Source of the DNA: CAWATZ01 sp963784995
GTDB lineage: Bacteria > Planctomycetota > Planctomycetia > Gemmatales > Gemmataceae
Length of the DNA: 64,000 nucleotides
Assembly: GCA_963784995.1 (NCBI GenBank)
Contig: CAWATZ010000003.1
Span: 2,542,001 to 2,606,000, forward strand
Direction of reading: 5' to 3'
Position numbers and translations under genes: made by a program. Of this stretch, positions 1-8,674 are shown piece by piece. The notes beneath the pieces were generated by a model that worked only from the letters and a program-made list of their open reading frames with translations, was not told where the DNA came from and did no database searches. Every line of letters starts with the position of its first letter. Position 1 is the stretch's first letter.

Positions 1-399
1 TCCCGGGCCGAGGCCATGCGCGGAGGCATGCCCGTCTGGAAGTACGTCGCCAACCGCTTCCTCACCTTTGTTGAGAACGTCGCACTGGGGCAGAACCTCG
101 GCGATTTCCACAGCGGCTTCCGCGTTTACCGCCGGGAAGTCCTGGAGACCATCCCCTTCGAGCGCAACTCCGACGATTTTGTCTTCGACACTCAGTTCCT
201 GGTCCAGGCGGTGCGCTTCGGCTTCCGGCTGGGCGACGTGCCGGTGCCGGTGCGCTACTTCGACGAGGCCAGCAGCATCAACTTCCGCCGCAGCGTCAAG
301 TACGGCCTCTCGACCCTGGGCGCGCTCGGGCACTACTGGCTCGACAAGCTCGGGATTCGCCGGTCGCCGCTGTTCCAGCCACGCATTCGGAATGTGTAG
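1..399 (+). CDS. GT2 family glycosyltransferase, C-terminal part
   Basis: The frame is open from base 1 and ends at TAG (397-399), so only the last 132 residues of a gene starting outside the window are seen. The segment FHSGFRVYRRE, followed by a FVFDTQFLVQA-like stretch and a RYFDEASSINF segment, is typical of the C-terminal half of GT2 enzymes of the dolichyl/polyprenyl-phosphate sugar synthase type, which transfer a sugar from a nucleotide donor to a lipid carrier or polymer at the membrane. The catalytic DxD part lies upstream and cannot be checked. The stop codon sits inside a 9-bp direct repeat that flanks the palindrome just downstream. Family call is good; substrate is unknown. Confidence 0.75.
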   Translation, partial: SRAEAMRGGMPVWKYVANRFLTFVENVALGQNLGDFHSGFRVYRREVLETIPFERNSDDFVFDTQFLVQAVRFGFRLGDVPVPVRYFDEASSINFRRSVKYGLSTLGALGHYWLDKLGIRRSPLFQPRIRNV

Positions 400-402
400 G
401 GT

Positions 403-493
403 GTCCGAGCCGCGCACGCAGCGCAGCGGAGTAAGCGGCCCCGGGAAGCCCGCAGGGCCGCTTACTCCGCTGCGCTGCGTGCGCGGCTCGGAC
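403..493. repeat. Long palindrome, family A
   Basis: A perfect 38-bp inverted repeat (403-440 against 456-493) with a 15-nt loop. Its core is shared with the palindrome at 45973-46048. The unit is flanked by the direct repeat GAATGTGTA at 390-398 and 508-516. It separates the glycosyltransferase end from the sulfotransferase. It could act as a factor-independent terminator without a T tract, or be a non-autonomous mobile element. Confidence 0.9.
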
Positions 494-584
494 GCCCTGA
501 GTCGCCCGAATGTGTAAACTCCTCTTGCCCTCCCGCCATTGATCGCCACAATGCTCCTGATCGCCCCTGGGCAGGAGGGCCCCC

Positions 585-1754
585 ATGAGCGACCGTCAAG
601 CGACAAACGTCACCCCCGGCAAGACCACGCGGGAATGGACGCCGCACGTCTGGCTCGGGTGTACCTTGACCGCCTGGATGCGCTTGCTCTGCCGCAACCG
701 CTGGGCCATCAACCCGATTTACTGGTACGTGGCGCTGATCGTCACCGCGGTCACGCTGCTCCACGTGGTCATGCAGCTGCTGCAGCGGATGTGGTTCGGC
801 GACCGGATCGACCGCACGCCGATCCGGCAAGCGCCGCTGTTCATCATCGGCCACTGGCGCACCGGCACCACCCTGCTGCACGAATTGCTGATCCTGGACG
901 ACCGGCACACCTACCCGAACAACTACCAGTGCCTGGCGCCGCACCACTTCCTGATCAGCGAATGGTTGTTCACCCGACTGTTCTGGTTTCTGCTGCCGGC
1001 CCACCGACCGATGGACAACATGGCCATGAGCTGGGATCGGCCGCAGGAGGAGGAGTTCGCCCTGTGCATGCTGGGTCAGCCGTCTCCCTATCTGACCATC
1101 GCCTTTCCCAACCATCCGCCGCAGGACCAGGAAGCGTTCGACCTGCTCGGCCTCAAGCCGCGTCAGCGGCAGCAGTGGAAGGAGGCGTTCCTGCTTTTCC
1201 TGCGCCACCTGACGTTCAGGGACCCACGCCGGCTGATCCTCAAATCGCCGACGCACAGCTGCCGGATCCAGGTGCTGCTGGAGATGTTCCCCGACGCTCG
1301 CTTCCTGCACGTGGTCCGCGATCCGTACGTGATCTACTCCTCCACGGTCAACCTGTGGAAGACGCTCTACGAGACGCAAGGGCTGCAACGACCGAAGTTT
1401 GCCGGGCTGGAAGAGTACGTCTTCGAGACGTTCCCCCACGTGTATGAGCGGATTGAGCAGGATCGGAAGCTGATCCCGCCCGGGCAGTTCCATGAGCTGC
1501 GTTACGAGGACCTGATCCGCGACCCGATCGGAGAGCTGCGGCGTGCCTACGAGTCGCTGGGGTTAGGTGGCTTCGAGGCGGCGCTGCCGAAGTTCCAGAA
1601 GTATCTGGAAGAAAACGCGGGCTATCAGACCAATCGCTATCGGCCGCTCGACCCGGCACTGCAAGCGGAGATCACGCGGCGCTGGGGCAAGGTGATCCGG
1701 CAATACGGCTATGAGCGCGGCGAGGACGAGCAACCGAGCCGAGCGTCGGCGTAA
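585..1754 (+). CDS. Sulfotransferase family protein
   Basis: A 389-residue protein with both signatures of PAPS-dependent sulfotransferases: a 5'-phosphosulfate loop GHWRTGTTLLHE near residues 86-98 and a 3'-phosphate-binding segment VVRDPYVIYSS near residue 245. It would transfer sulfate from PAPS to a carbohydrate or other acceptor. A hydrophobic stretch near residues 42-65 suggests an N-terminal membrane anchor, so it may act at the cytoplasmic membrane. The start ATG has a GCAGGAGG ribosome-binding site about 8 nt upstream. Its position after a glycosyltransferase fits modification of a surface glycan (inference). It converges on the ATP-grasp gene with a 16-bp gap. The acceptor is unknown. 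Confidence 0.85.
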   Translation: MSDRQATNVTPGKTTREWTPHVWLGCTLTAWMRLLCRNRWAINPIYWYVALIVTAVTLLHVVMQLLQRMWFGDRIDRTPIRQAPLFIIGHWRTGTTLLHELLILDDRHTYPNNYQCLAPHHFLISEWLFTRLFWFLLPAHRPMDNMAMSWDRPQEEEFALCMLGQPSPYLTIAFPNHPPQDQEAFDLLGLKPRQRQQWKEAFLLFLRHLTFRDPRRLILKSPTHSCRIQVLLEMFPDARFLHVVRDPYVIYSSTVNLWKTLYETQGLQRPKFAGLEEYVFETFPHVYERIEQDRKLIPPGQFHELRYEDLIRDPIGELRRAYESLGLGGFEAALPKFQKYLEENAGYQTNRYRPLDPALQAEITRRWGKVIRQYGYERGEDEQPSRASA

Positions 1755-1770
1755 AACGCAGCAGCCCACC

Positions 1771-2820
1771 TCACGCGCACTGCACCACGCTGCCCTGTTT
1801 GTGCCTGCGGGCCAGGGCTTGCTCGACCAGCAGGACGGTGAACTGGGCGTGGCTCAATCCGGCGGAGTTGAGGCCGCCGGACATCCCGGCCGTGGGGCTG
1901 TAGTCGGGGTTGGGGTTCACTTCCAGGATGTACGGCTTGCCGCTCGGCTTGACCCGGAAGTCCACGCGCGCATAATCGCGGCAGCCCAGCAGGCGGAACG
2001 CCTTGATCGCCAGATTGTGGAGCCGCTGCTCCAGCCGGCGCGTGACCTCGGCCGGATAGCGGGCCGGCGTCGCTTCGTAATCGCGGGAGCCGGGCTTCCA
2101 CTTGGCGTCGTAGGTCACGATGGGCCAGAAGCCGGGCGGACTGTCGAGGAACACCACCTCGGAAACCGGCAGTGTGCGCAGCTCCGGCGTTTCGATCAGG
2201 GCGACGTTGAACTCCCGGCCGGGGAGGTACTGCTCCACCAGCACCGGCCCGTACGTCTCCAGCACGGAGGCGACGCGCCGCTCCAGGCTCTCCTGATCGC
2301 TCACCACGCTGCCCTGGTCCAGACCGACGCTGGCGTCCTGGGTGGCCGGCTTGACGATGACGGGCCAGCCGAGCGGACAGGCCGGCATCGGCAGTCCCTC
2401 GACGACGAGGAAGTCGGCGGTGGGCAGACCCGCGCCCTGGAGCAGGTGCTTGGTCAGATGCTTGTTGCGGGCCATGCAGATTGTCTGAAAGGGGCACCCC
2501 GTGTAGGGGACGCGCAGCCACTCCAGCAGGCCGGCGACGTGGGCTTCCGTTTCGTTGAAGTCGGCCAGGCCCTCGAAGAGGTTGAAGACCACGTCGGGCT
2601 GCCGTTCGCGAATCCCGGACAGCAGGGCCAGCGGATCGCGCTGGACTCCCAGCTGGCTGACGTCGTAGCCGGCTTCACTCAGTTCGCGGGCCACCTCCGC
2701 GACTGTGAACAGGATCTCGTGTTCCGAGTCCGCGTCGGGATGGTCGGCGGGCAGCACCGGCTCGTTGTACAGAATCAGCACGCGGGCAGCGGAGGAAGAT
2801 GCACTCAGCGGGATGTTCAT
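1771..2820 (-). CDS. ATP-grasp ligase, D-Ala-D-Ala ligase-like (first)
   Basis: A 349-residue protein with the ATP-grasp fold of D-alanine-D-alanine ligases. Visible features are an N-terminal Rossmann-like part with VVFNLFEG, a lysine-containing VIVKPA segment and the magnesium/ATP region DFRVKPSG followed by ILEVNPNPDYSPTAG. Such enzymes activate a carboxylate as acyl phosphate and join it to an amine. The residue context differs from classical Ddl, so the substrates may not be D-alanine. It is the last gene of a minus-strand series with a second ATP-grasp enzyme (140 bp upstream) and KamA. Intact, with signal-free N terminus, hence cytoplasmic. Confidence 0.8.
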   Translation of the reverse strand: MNIPLSASSSAARVLILYNEPVLPADHPDADSEHEILFTVAEVARELSEAGYDVSQLGVQRDPLALLSGIRERQPDVVFNLFEGLADFNETEAHVAGLLEWLRVPYTGCPFQTICMARNKHLTKHLLQGAGLPTADFLVVEGLPMPACPLGWPVIVKPATQDASVGLDQGSVVSDQESLERRVASVLETYGPVLVEQYLPGREFNVALIETPELRTLPVSEVVFLDSPPGFWPIVTYDAKWKPGSRDYEATPARYPAEVTRRLEQRLHNLAIKAFRLLGCRDYARVDFRVKPSGKPYILEVNPNPDYSPTAGMSGGLNSAGLSHAQFTVLLVEQALARRHKQGSVVQCA

Positions 2821-2960
2821 TACAGACCTCGCGGCCGGAACAGCAGGGATTTGGCCGCGGAGTTGGTGTTGCTCCGCGGCCAGGCCTATCTGTCTGGCTT
2901 GATCGGTCGGGAAAACCTCCTGCGTTGAGCAGGTTCAGCAAGGAAGGAAACCATTCGGCC

Positions 2961-3987
2961 TCACCGGGTAACGGTTGCAGCAGTTAGGGCGGAAGTACGC
3001 TCCAGGGCCGCCCGGAGAATGCCCTCGATCAGGCGCTCATAGCTCCAGCCCGAATGCCGGGCCAGGATCACCAGGTCGCCGGTCTGCGGGTTCAATCCCG
3101 GTAGCGGATTCACCTCCAGGAAATACGGCACGCCGCGCCGCAACCGGAAGTCGATGCGGGCCACGTCGCGACAGCCCAGGACCCGGTAAGCCCGCAGCGC
3201 CGCCTGGCGGACCGCTTCCAGTTCCTTCGGAGGCAGCCGGGCCGGGCACTCGTAATGCACCCGGTTCTCCCAGTCGCGCTTGACCTCCAGACTGTAGATG
3301 AACCGCTCTTCCTGGCGCAGCGGCAGGACTGCGCATCACGCCAAGGACTTCCGGCTCCTCATTGCCGATCACGCCCACGGTCAGCTCGTCGCCGGCGATG
3401 AATTCCTCGACCAGCAGGGGCTGCCGATGATCGCGCCAGAGCGCTTCGGCAACCTCGCGCAACTCCTCCGGCCCCTCGACCACGGACTTGCCGCGAATGC
3501 CCTTGCTGGACCCTTCCCAGGCCGGCTTGACCAGCGCGGGAAAGCCCGGGAAAGCCGGATCGCTCTCGACCACCGCGAGGACGTCCTCACCGGGCCGCAG
3601 CACCACGCCGCGCGGACAGGTGACCCCGGCCGACAACGCCAGCCGCTTGGCACAGTCCTTGTCCAGCGTGACGGCACAGGTCAGCGGATCGGAACCAGTG
3701 TGCGGGATGCCGAGCATCTCCAGCACGGCGGGAACACGGGCCTCGCGGGAGCGGGCGATGCCTCGCCCCTCGGCAATGTTGAAGACGAAGTCCGGCGGCT
3801 CGCTCAACAGCAGCAGCAGCAGTTCCCGGCCGTCGCCGAGGAAGAGAACGTCATGGCCCAGACCACGCAGGACGCCGGCGATGGCCTCCACCGTGACCGG
3901 ACTGTCAAATTCTTCCTCGAAATCATCTGGTAAATCGGGAGAGAGAGGCTCTGTTGATTTCAGATCGCAGGTGATGCCGATCCTCAT
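2961..3987 (-). CDS. ATP-grasp ligase, D-Ala-D-Ala ligase-like (second), frameshifted
   Basis: The N-terminal part (NIAEG, IPHTGSDP, LVKPAWEGSSKGI, LLVEEFIAGDELTVGV) and the C-terminal part (ARIDFRLRRG, FLEVNPLPGLNPQTG) of one ATP-grasp enzyme are in different frames. They join near 3315, where a single-base indel separates GVM from a VLPLRQEERFIYSLEV segment typical of this family. Restored length is about 340 residues. The start is uncertain: ATG at 3987 fits the family, GTG at 3999 is possible. It lies between KamA and the first ATP-grasp gene on the same strand. The key motifs are all present in the two halves, so the break may be a sequence error rather than a dead gene. Confidence 0.75.
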
Positions 3988-4014
3988 CCTTGGGTTCACT
4001 TCCTCTCAAGTTTC

Positions 4015-4082
4015 ATTTCGTAAGCGGCTTGCGGTTTAGCGCAATCGGGCAGTCACGCTAAGCCGCAAGCGGCCTACGAAAT
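4015..4082. repeat. Imperfect palindrome between KamA and ATP-grasp genes
   Basis: Arms 4015-4041 and 4056-4082 match at 24 of 27 positions with a 14-nt loop. It fills nearly the whole junction between the KamA stop and the next gene, so it may stop or process the transcript inside this gene series. Confidence 0.8.
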
Positions 4083-4088
4083 CATGAC

Positions 4089-5552
4089 TCAGGAACCGCA
4101 ACCGTTCGTCAGCACTCCCAGGGAAATCAGTCGATCCTCACTGGGACCTTTGCTGGAACCATTGCAGCAGCCGTTAGAATGGCCGTTATGTTGGTGATGA
4201 TCCTCTTCACGGTCGTCCGCCTGCGGGTTGGTGAGAACGTTCAGCTCCCGGCGAGCCATGCGCTCGCTATTTTCCGGGATCAGAGCGGTCTTGCTCCCTT
4301 GCAGCAGGGCGCTGACGCCGCGCGTCGCGGTGCGTTGAATCGTGTTAGGTTTGTCCTCGGCCTGGTAGCGAATCACCATGCCCTCGTAGTTGCGCAAAAT
4401 CACGGCGTCGTCCGAGGCCGAGATCAGATAGTTCGGCATCATCGGGATCTTGCCGCCGCCGTGGGGACTGTCCACCACGTAGGTTGGAATGCCCAGTCCT
4501 GACACGTGGCCGCGTAGTCCTTCCATGATTTCCAGCCCCTTCCACACAGAGGTGCGGAAGTGACCGGCTCCGATAACCGGATCACAATGGAAAATGTAGT
4601 ACGGCCGGACCTTGATGCGGAGCAGGGCACGCATCAGCCGCCGCATCGTGTCCAGATCGTCGTTGACTCCTTTGAGCAGGACCGTGTGATTGTTCACCGG
4701 CATCCCGGCTCGAAGCAGGGTCTGGCAGACGCGGGCTGCCTCGGGAGTGATTTCCCGGGGGTGGTTGAAGTGCGTCTGGATCCAGACCTTGCCGGCCGAG
4801 GCCAGCAGATCGATCAGTGATTCGTCGTAGAGCTTCTGGGGCAGCGTAACCGGGACCCGCGTGCCGATGCGGATGACGTCCACGTGCGGGATGGCGGCCA
4901 GGCTGTCCAGGAAGAAGCGGAGCTTGGTCTGGGGCAGCGTGAGCGGGTCGCCGCCCGAGACAATGACGTCGCGGATCTCCGGATGATCGCGGACGTACTC
5001 GATCATGCGTTCGTCGTTACGGCTGACGGCGTCCCAGCCGCCGCGCACCATGGTGGCCCGCTTGCGCGTGCAGAAGCGGCAATACATGGTGCAGACGTGG
5101 GTGGTCACCAGCAGGGCGCGATCGGGGTAGCGATGCGTCAGCCCGGGGACCGGAGCGTCCTTGTCCTCTTCGAGCGGATCTTCCAGCTCGTAGCCCGACG
5201 GATTGTCCTGCTCCAGGGGAGAGGGCACGGCCTGGAGACGGATCGGATCGTTGCTGTCGTCGGGATCGATCAGGGAAAAGTAATAGGGTGGAATCGCAGT
5301 CTTGTACTCGGTTTCCAGCGAGCCGATGGCTTGCAGCTCCTGCGGGGTGAAGGAGAGTAACCCGCGCAGTTGCCGGACCGAGCGGATGGCGTTCTGCGAT
5401 TGCCAGCGCCAGTCGTCCCAGAGGTGATCCGGGACATCACGCCAGAGCGGATGGCGTCGGGGCTTACCGGGAGGCTCTTCTTCCTCGAGACCGCTGGGTG
5501 TCCGGGTGACATGCCGCGGTTCGAGCCCGGTGCGCTCTTCAGATTCGCTCAT
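4089..5552 (-). CDS. kamA: KamA-type lysine 2,3-aminomutase (radical SAM)
   Basis: A radical SAM enzyme of 487 residues. The cluster motif is CTMYCRFC (CxxxCxxC), followed by GGDPL, and the PLP-lysine motif is seen in DSPHGGGKIP. Lysine 2,3-aminomutases convert L-lysine to L-beta-lysine using a 4Fe-4S cluster, SAM and PLP. Acidic residues in the CDP and VDSP segments match the positions that bind the side-chain amine in lysine-specific enzymes, while glutamate mutases differ there; this favours lysine but is not proof. The C terminus carries a His/Asn/Gly/Ser-rich tail. I chose ATG 5552 because a GGAGG lies upstream and the family starts there; the frame is open to 5594. Two ATP-grasp ligases follow on the same strand. 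Confidence 0.88.
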   Translation of the reverse strand: MSESEERTGLEPRHVTRTPSGLEEEEPPGKPRRHPLWRDVPDHLWDDWRWQSQNAIRSVRQLRGLLSFTPQELQAIGSLETEYKTAIPPYYFSLIDPDDSNDPIRLQAVPSPLEQDNPSGYELEDPLEEDKDAPVPGLTHRYPDRALLVTTHVCTMYCRFCTRKRATMVRGGWDAVSRNDERMIEYVRDHPEIRDVIVSGGDPLTLPQTKLRFFLDSLAAIPHVDVIRIGTRVPVTLPQKLYDESLIDLLASAGKVWIQTHFNHPREITPEAARVCQTLLRAGMPVNNHTVLLKGVNDDLDTMRRLMRALLRIKVRPYYIFHCDPVIGAGHFRTSVWKGLEIMEGLRGHVSGLGIPTYVVDSPHGGGKIPMMPNYLISASDDAVILRNYEGMVIRYQAEDKPNTIQRTATRGVSALLQGSKTALIPENSERMARRELNVLTNPQADDREEDHHQHNGHSNGCCNGSSKGPSEDRLISLGVLTNGCGS

Positions 5553-5885
5553 ACGTTTCGAGAAGCCTCCAAGGGATGAGATAACCAGTACCAACCGGCC
5601 CCGTGGTCCCGCTCCGGACAGCGCCGGGGACCTGTGGTACGTACGCCAATAGCGGATGCTATCATGCCAGCAGATTTACACAACACCAACCCGCGCGCTT
5701 TGCACGGGATTTGCCGAGATTTTTCCTGCCCGAGCCTTTCGCACGGCAAGGTTTGCCACTCCCCCGGCACGTGACTCGCCTTCCGACGCCTTTCCGCCCC
5801 CTGGGGTTGCTCGCTCCCGCACGTGATCCTCTCCTCGCAACCGTCCTTTTCGGGAGCGTCCGCCATCCTGTCGAGTCTGCTTCCC
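5553..5885. other. Intergenic region upstream of kamA
   Basis: Between the end of the GT-C glycosyltransferase and the kamA start, both on the minus strand. I see no convincing gene, only shadow frames. The kamA promoter should lie here. No clear operator or terminator was recognised. Confidence 0.5.
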
Positions 5886-7643
5886 TCATCGGACAATTCC
5901 TTTCAGGAATTGAGTCTTCTTCGACTCGGTCCGAAGTGGGCGCGGGTAAGTAGCGGTTTTCCACCGTGCGGTCAAGGCAATTTCCGCAAACTCTCGGGGC
6001 GGGCCACAGCGGTAGATCGCGACCTCCGCCAGGGGGCCTTCGTGGTGCTCGATGGCCGATCGGCCGCAATAGTAGCAGCTGCAGGTGCGCAAGGGCAGGA
6101 GCGTCTCGACGGTCAGCCGGGCCAGCGGCGTTTGCCCCTCGGTGTGCGGGAGTTCCTGGGCGCGGGCGTAGCCGGCCAGGTTCACAATGGCGAGGGTGTC
6201 GCCGGGACGGGGCGCTGCACCGGGCTGCCCGAGCCACTTCAGTCCCAACCGCTCGGCGTGAACGTCGTAAGGCGCGCAAGCGGCGTACCACAGGGTTGCT
6301 CCCGGGTTGTGTTCCGCCGCCCACTGCACGGTCTGTTCAAAGGCGCGGTCCCGGCCCGACAGGGAGGCGAAGTCCACTCCGAAGAAGAACAGGCCCAGCA
6401 GCACGCTGGCCGCCAGGGCCGTACGCAACTGCTGAACTGCCTGCGGCTTGCGGCAAGTGCGTACGGCCAGCCGGCCCGCGAGCAGAGTACCGACGACCAC
6501 GATGCCGATGATCCGCCGCACCGCCGGGAACGGCGACAGCAGAAAACAGCCGGCGATTTCCAGCCCCAGCCACAGGACGAGAAACCAGGTGGCCCGGTCG
6601 CGCCGCCAGCCGGACCAGCTCAGCCAGCGCTCGGTCCCGCGCCGGCACGACACCCACGTCACCAGGGCGCTGCTCGTCAGCACGGCCAGGCCAAAGCCGC
6701 CATGGAGGACGTTGTTCAGCGTCAGCAGGGTCCGGCCCCTGTCAGGATCCTCCAGCCAGACGGCATGGCGGGCAGGGACACAAGCGACGAGCGCAAGGGC
6801 CAGGACAATCGCCCCGGCGGCGCTCAGGAACAGCCGCTGGCTGCTGCGCAGAGCTGCAAGTCCCAGCAGCAGCGAGGGCATCGCGGCGCTGCCAAGGATG
6901 GCGAGCAGTGGCGGGATCAGCTGCAGTTTCAGGGTGATCGGCGACTGCGAAGTCCGGGACCGAAAGGCCGTCAGGAAATGCGACGCTCCGTACGCCCAGG
7001 CGGTGAAGACCTCCCAGGAGACAAACACCAGCAAGGCCAGGCTCGCAGCTGCAAGCAGCAGACGCACCCGGCCGAACAGCATGGAAGCAAGCAGGAACAC
7101 GGGCACGGCCAGGAAGCTGGTGTACTTGGTCTGCATGGCCAGTCCCGCCGTCAATCCCGCGAGGACGGCCCACCAGATCGCATCCCGGTCGATGGCTCGG
7201 AGGAAGAGCGTCACGGACAGCAAACAGAGCGCCAGCGCCGGAAGGTCCAGCATCAGGTTCCAGCCAGGCAGCACCACCGGCGACAGGACGATCGCGACCG
7301 TCAGCGGCAATTCCAGCCCGCGCGCGAACCGCCGGGCCAGTCCCCGGACGCAAAAGAGCAGCAGCAGCACGAACGGCAACAGGATCAGCTTCCAGCAGCA
7401 CGGGCCGCCGCCAAAGAGACGGATCGCCAGGGCGAAGCAGTAGGGCAGCACCGGGGGAGCCAGGATGGTGTTGGCCGGCCCGAAGAGCGGATACTCGAAG
7501 CCGTAGGGGTCTAGCGGTGAGGAAGCGACGTGCGCGGCGAGGTAGGCGTAGGTGTTGTCGTCGTCGGTCAGCGGCTTGAACGCATTGGCCAGGGTTATCA
7601 GGATAGCCAGGATGATCAGAACGGTGGCCTGTCTGACGATCAT
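5886..7643 (-). CDS. GT-C (PMT/GT39-like) membrane glycosyltransferase
   Basis: A 585-residue protein with about ten to twelve hydrophobic segments and an acidic triplet (KPLTDDDNTYAY) just after the first one, where GT-C enzymes of the PMT/ArnT type carry their catalytic aspartates. Such enzymes transfer a sugar from a lipid-phosphate donor to an acceptor on the outer side of the membrane. The soluble C-terminal part (about the last 150 residues) contains several cysteines, including a CSCYYCG group that could bind metal or form disulfides. ATG 7643 is chosen over TTG 7649. It lies upstream of kamA on the same strand but 333 bp away, so a shared function is not implied. Confidence 0.75.
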   Translation of the reverse strand: MIVRQATVLIILAILITLANAFKPLTDDDNTYAYLAAHVASSPLDPYGFEYPLFGPANTILAPPVLPYCFALAIRLFGGGPCCWKLILLPFVLLLLFCVRGLARRFARGLELPLTVAIVLSPVVLPGWNLMLDLPALALCLLSVTLFLRAIDRDAIWWAVLAGLTAGLAMQTKYTSFLAVPVFLLASMLFGRVRLLLAAASLALLVFVSWEVFTAWAYGASHFLTAFRSRTSQSPITLKLQLIPPLLAILGSAAMPSLLLGLAALRSSQRLFLSAAGAIVLALALVACVPARHAVWLEDPDRGRTLLTLNNVLHGGFGLAVLTSSALVTWVSCRRGTERWLSWSGWRRDRATWFLVLWLGLEIAGCFLLSPFPAVRRIIGIVVVGTLLAGRLAVRTCRKPQAVQQLRTALAASVLLGLFFFGVDFASLSGRDRAFEQTVQWAAEHNPGATLWYAACAPYDVHAERLGLKWLGQPGAAPRPGDTLAIVNLAGYARAQELPHTEGQTPLARLTVETLLPLRTCSCYYCGRSAIEHHEGPLAEVAIYRCGPPREFAEIALTARWKTATYPRPLRTESKKTQFLKGIVR

Positions 7644-7987
7644 TGGCAAGGACCCGGGGCCAAGGGTAAACCACGTTTGGGAAAAGCAGGGAATTACCGC
7701 TTTCCCACCGGGGTGTCAAGCCGGATTACAGCCGAGAACGCCACGCCCGCCCGCCATCGCGGGTCTGGCAAATGTTCCGGGAGCCCGTTAGCCGCGACGC
7801 GGAGCGCAGCGCAGCGGAGCGCGGGCTGCCCCCGTGGCGTGGCGAGCTGCCGCGCTCCGCTGCGCTGCGCTCCGCGTCGCGGCTAACAGTTCGGCTCCTC
7901 CCGAATCTTTTGCCAGACCCGCCACCGCCACGGTTCCCCTTGCTGGCTTGCCGGCGCTCTCTATAATCCATATCGTTTATCTGTCCC
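7644..7987. other. Intergenic region with palindrome, upstream of tRNA-Ala
   Basis: A divergent region between the glycosyltransferase (minus) and the tRNA (plus). It holds the palindrome listed separately and no convincing protein gene. Promoters for both sides should lie here. A short AT-rich stretch (TATAATCCATATCG near 7961-7974) precedes the tRNA and could be its -10 region. Confidence 0.5.
7787..7887. repeat. Long palindrome, relative of family A
   Basis: Arms 7787-7823 and 7851-7887 form a perfect 37-bp stem with a 27-nt loop. The core GCGCAGCGCAGCGGAG resembles the family A palindromes at 403 and 45973, but the outer part differs. Confidence 0.88.
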
Positions 7988-8060
7988 GGGGCCGTAGCTC
8001 AATTGGGAGAGCGCTAGATCCGCAATCTAGAGGTTGAGGGTTCGATCCCCTTCGGCTCCA
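7988..8060 (+). tRNA. tRNA-Ala (CGC), with unusual C33
   Basis: A 73-nt cloverleaf folds with acceptor GGGGCCG/CGGCTCC, D arm GCTC/GAGC, anticodon stem CTAGA/TCTAG and T arm GAGGG/CCCTT around TTCGATC. The loop TCCGCAA gives anticodon CGC. The G3:U70 pair and A73 are the classical alanine identity elements and support the call. CCA is not encoded. Position 33, almost always U, is C here (base 8020). The extra T32-A38 pairing could tighten the loop. Confidence 0.88.
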
Positions 8061-8151
8061 CTGTACTGCTTTCCTCCTGCCAGGCTTGAGCATCTTCGTC
8101 GGGATGGAATCCTACCACGTTGCTTGACCTGCATTCCCACGAGTCCACATC

Positions 8152-8640
8152 ATGCAAGTCGTCCTGCGTGTTTTCGTCATCCTGCTGGCCCTGGGCGGCA
8201 TCGGCGGCGCCCTGCTCCTGGCCGTTGGCGTCCATTTCCACCTGGCGGGAGCGGAGTTTGCGGTGCCCCTCAGTCTCGGCGTCCCATCGATGGAGGAGGC
8301 CATCAAGCGCGCCGAAACGGGTCCGGGGCTCCAGGTCCCCAATGAAATGGCTGCAACTCTCCCCAAGGCCCTGGAGGCCTACCCCCGGAACCGCAAGGGC
8401 GTCTGGTTCCTGGACGCGGCCGCCCCCCTTGGACTGTTCGCCATCGTCCTGGCACTGTTGGGAAAGGGCAAAAGTGCGGCCGCCCTTCTGCTGACGGCCT
8501 TCGTTGGCCCGATCCTCATCATGCCGGCGGATGCTCACGTCGGGATCATTCTCTTCACGGGTGCCCTTCCTCTGGCGGGGCTGCTGGCCTTCTTCATTCG
8601 ATCGACCCAACGTCCTCCCCTCGCCAGTGCCGAGGCGTGA
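8152..8640 (+). CDS. Small multi-pass membrane protein, unknown
   Basis: A 162-residue protein with four hydrophobic segments: one at the N terminus (about residues 4-26), then one near 85-102, 106-122 and 126-147, separated by a soluble stretch of about 60 residues. I do not recognise a family. It begins 92 bp after the tRNA and ends 34 bp before the zinc-ribbon/WD40/LRR gene on the same strand, so it may be cotranscribed with that gene. The coding frame is supported by regular codon use and by the absence of a better frame. Confidence 0.6.
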   Translation: MQVVLRVFVILLALGGIGGALLLAVGVHFHLAGAEFAVPLSLGVPSMEEAIKRAETGPGLQVPNEMAATLPKALEAYPRNRKGVWFLDAAAPLGLFAIVLALLGKGKSAAALLLTAFVGPILIMPADAHVGIILFTGALPLAGLLAFFIRSTQRPPLASAEA

Positions 8641-8674
8641 GCGTTCCTGGTCCTGGCTCCGACGAGGAAATTCC

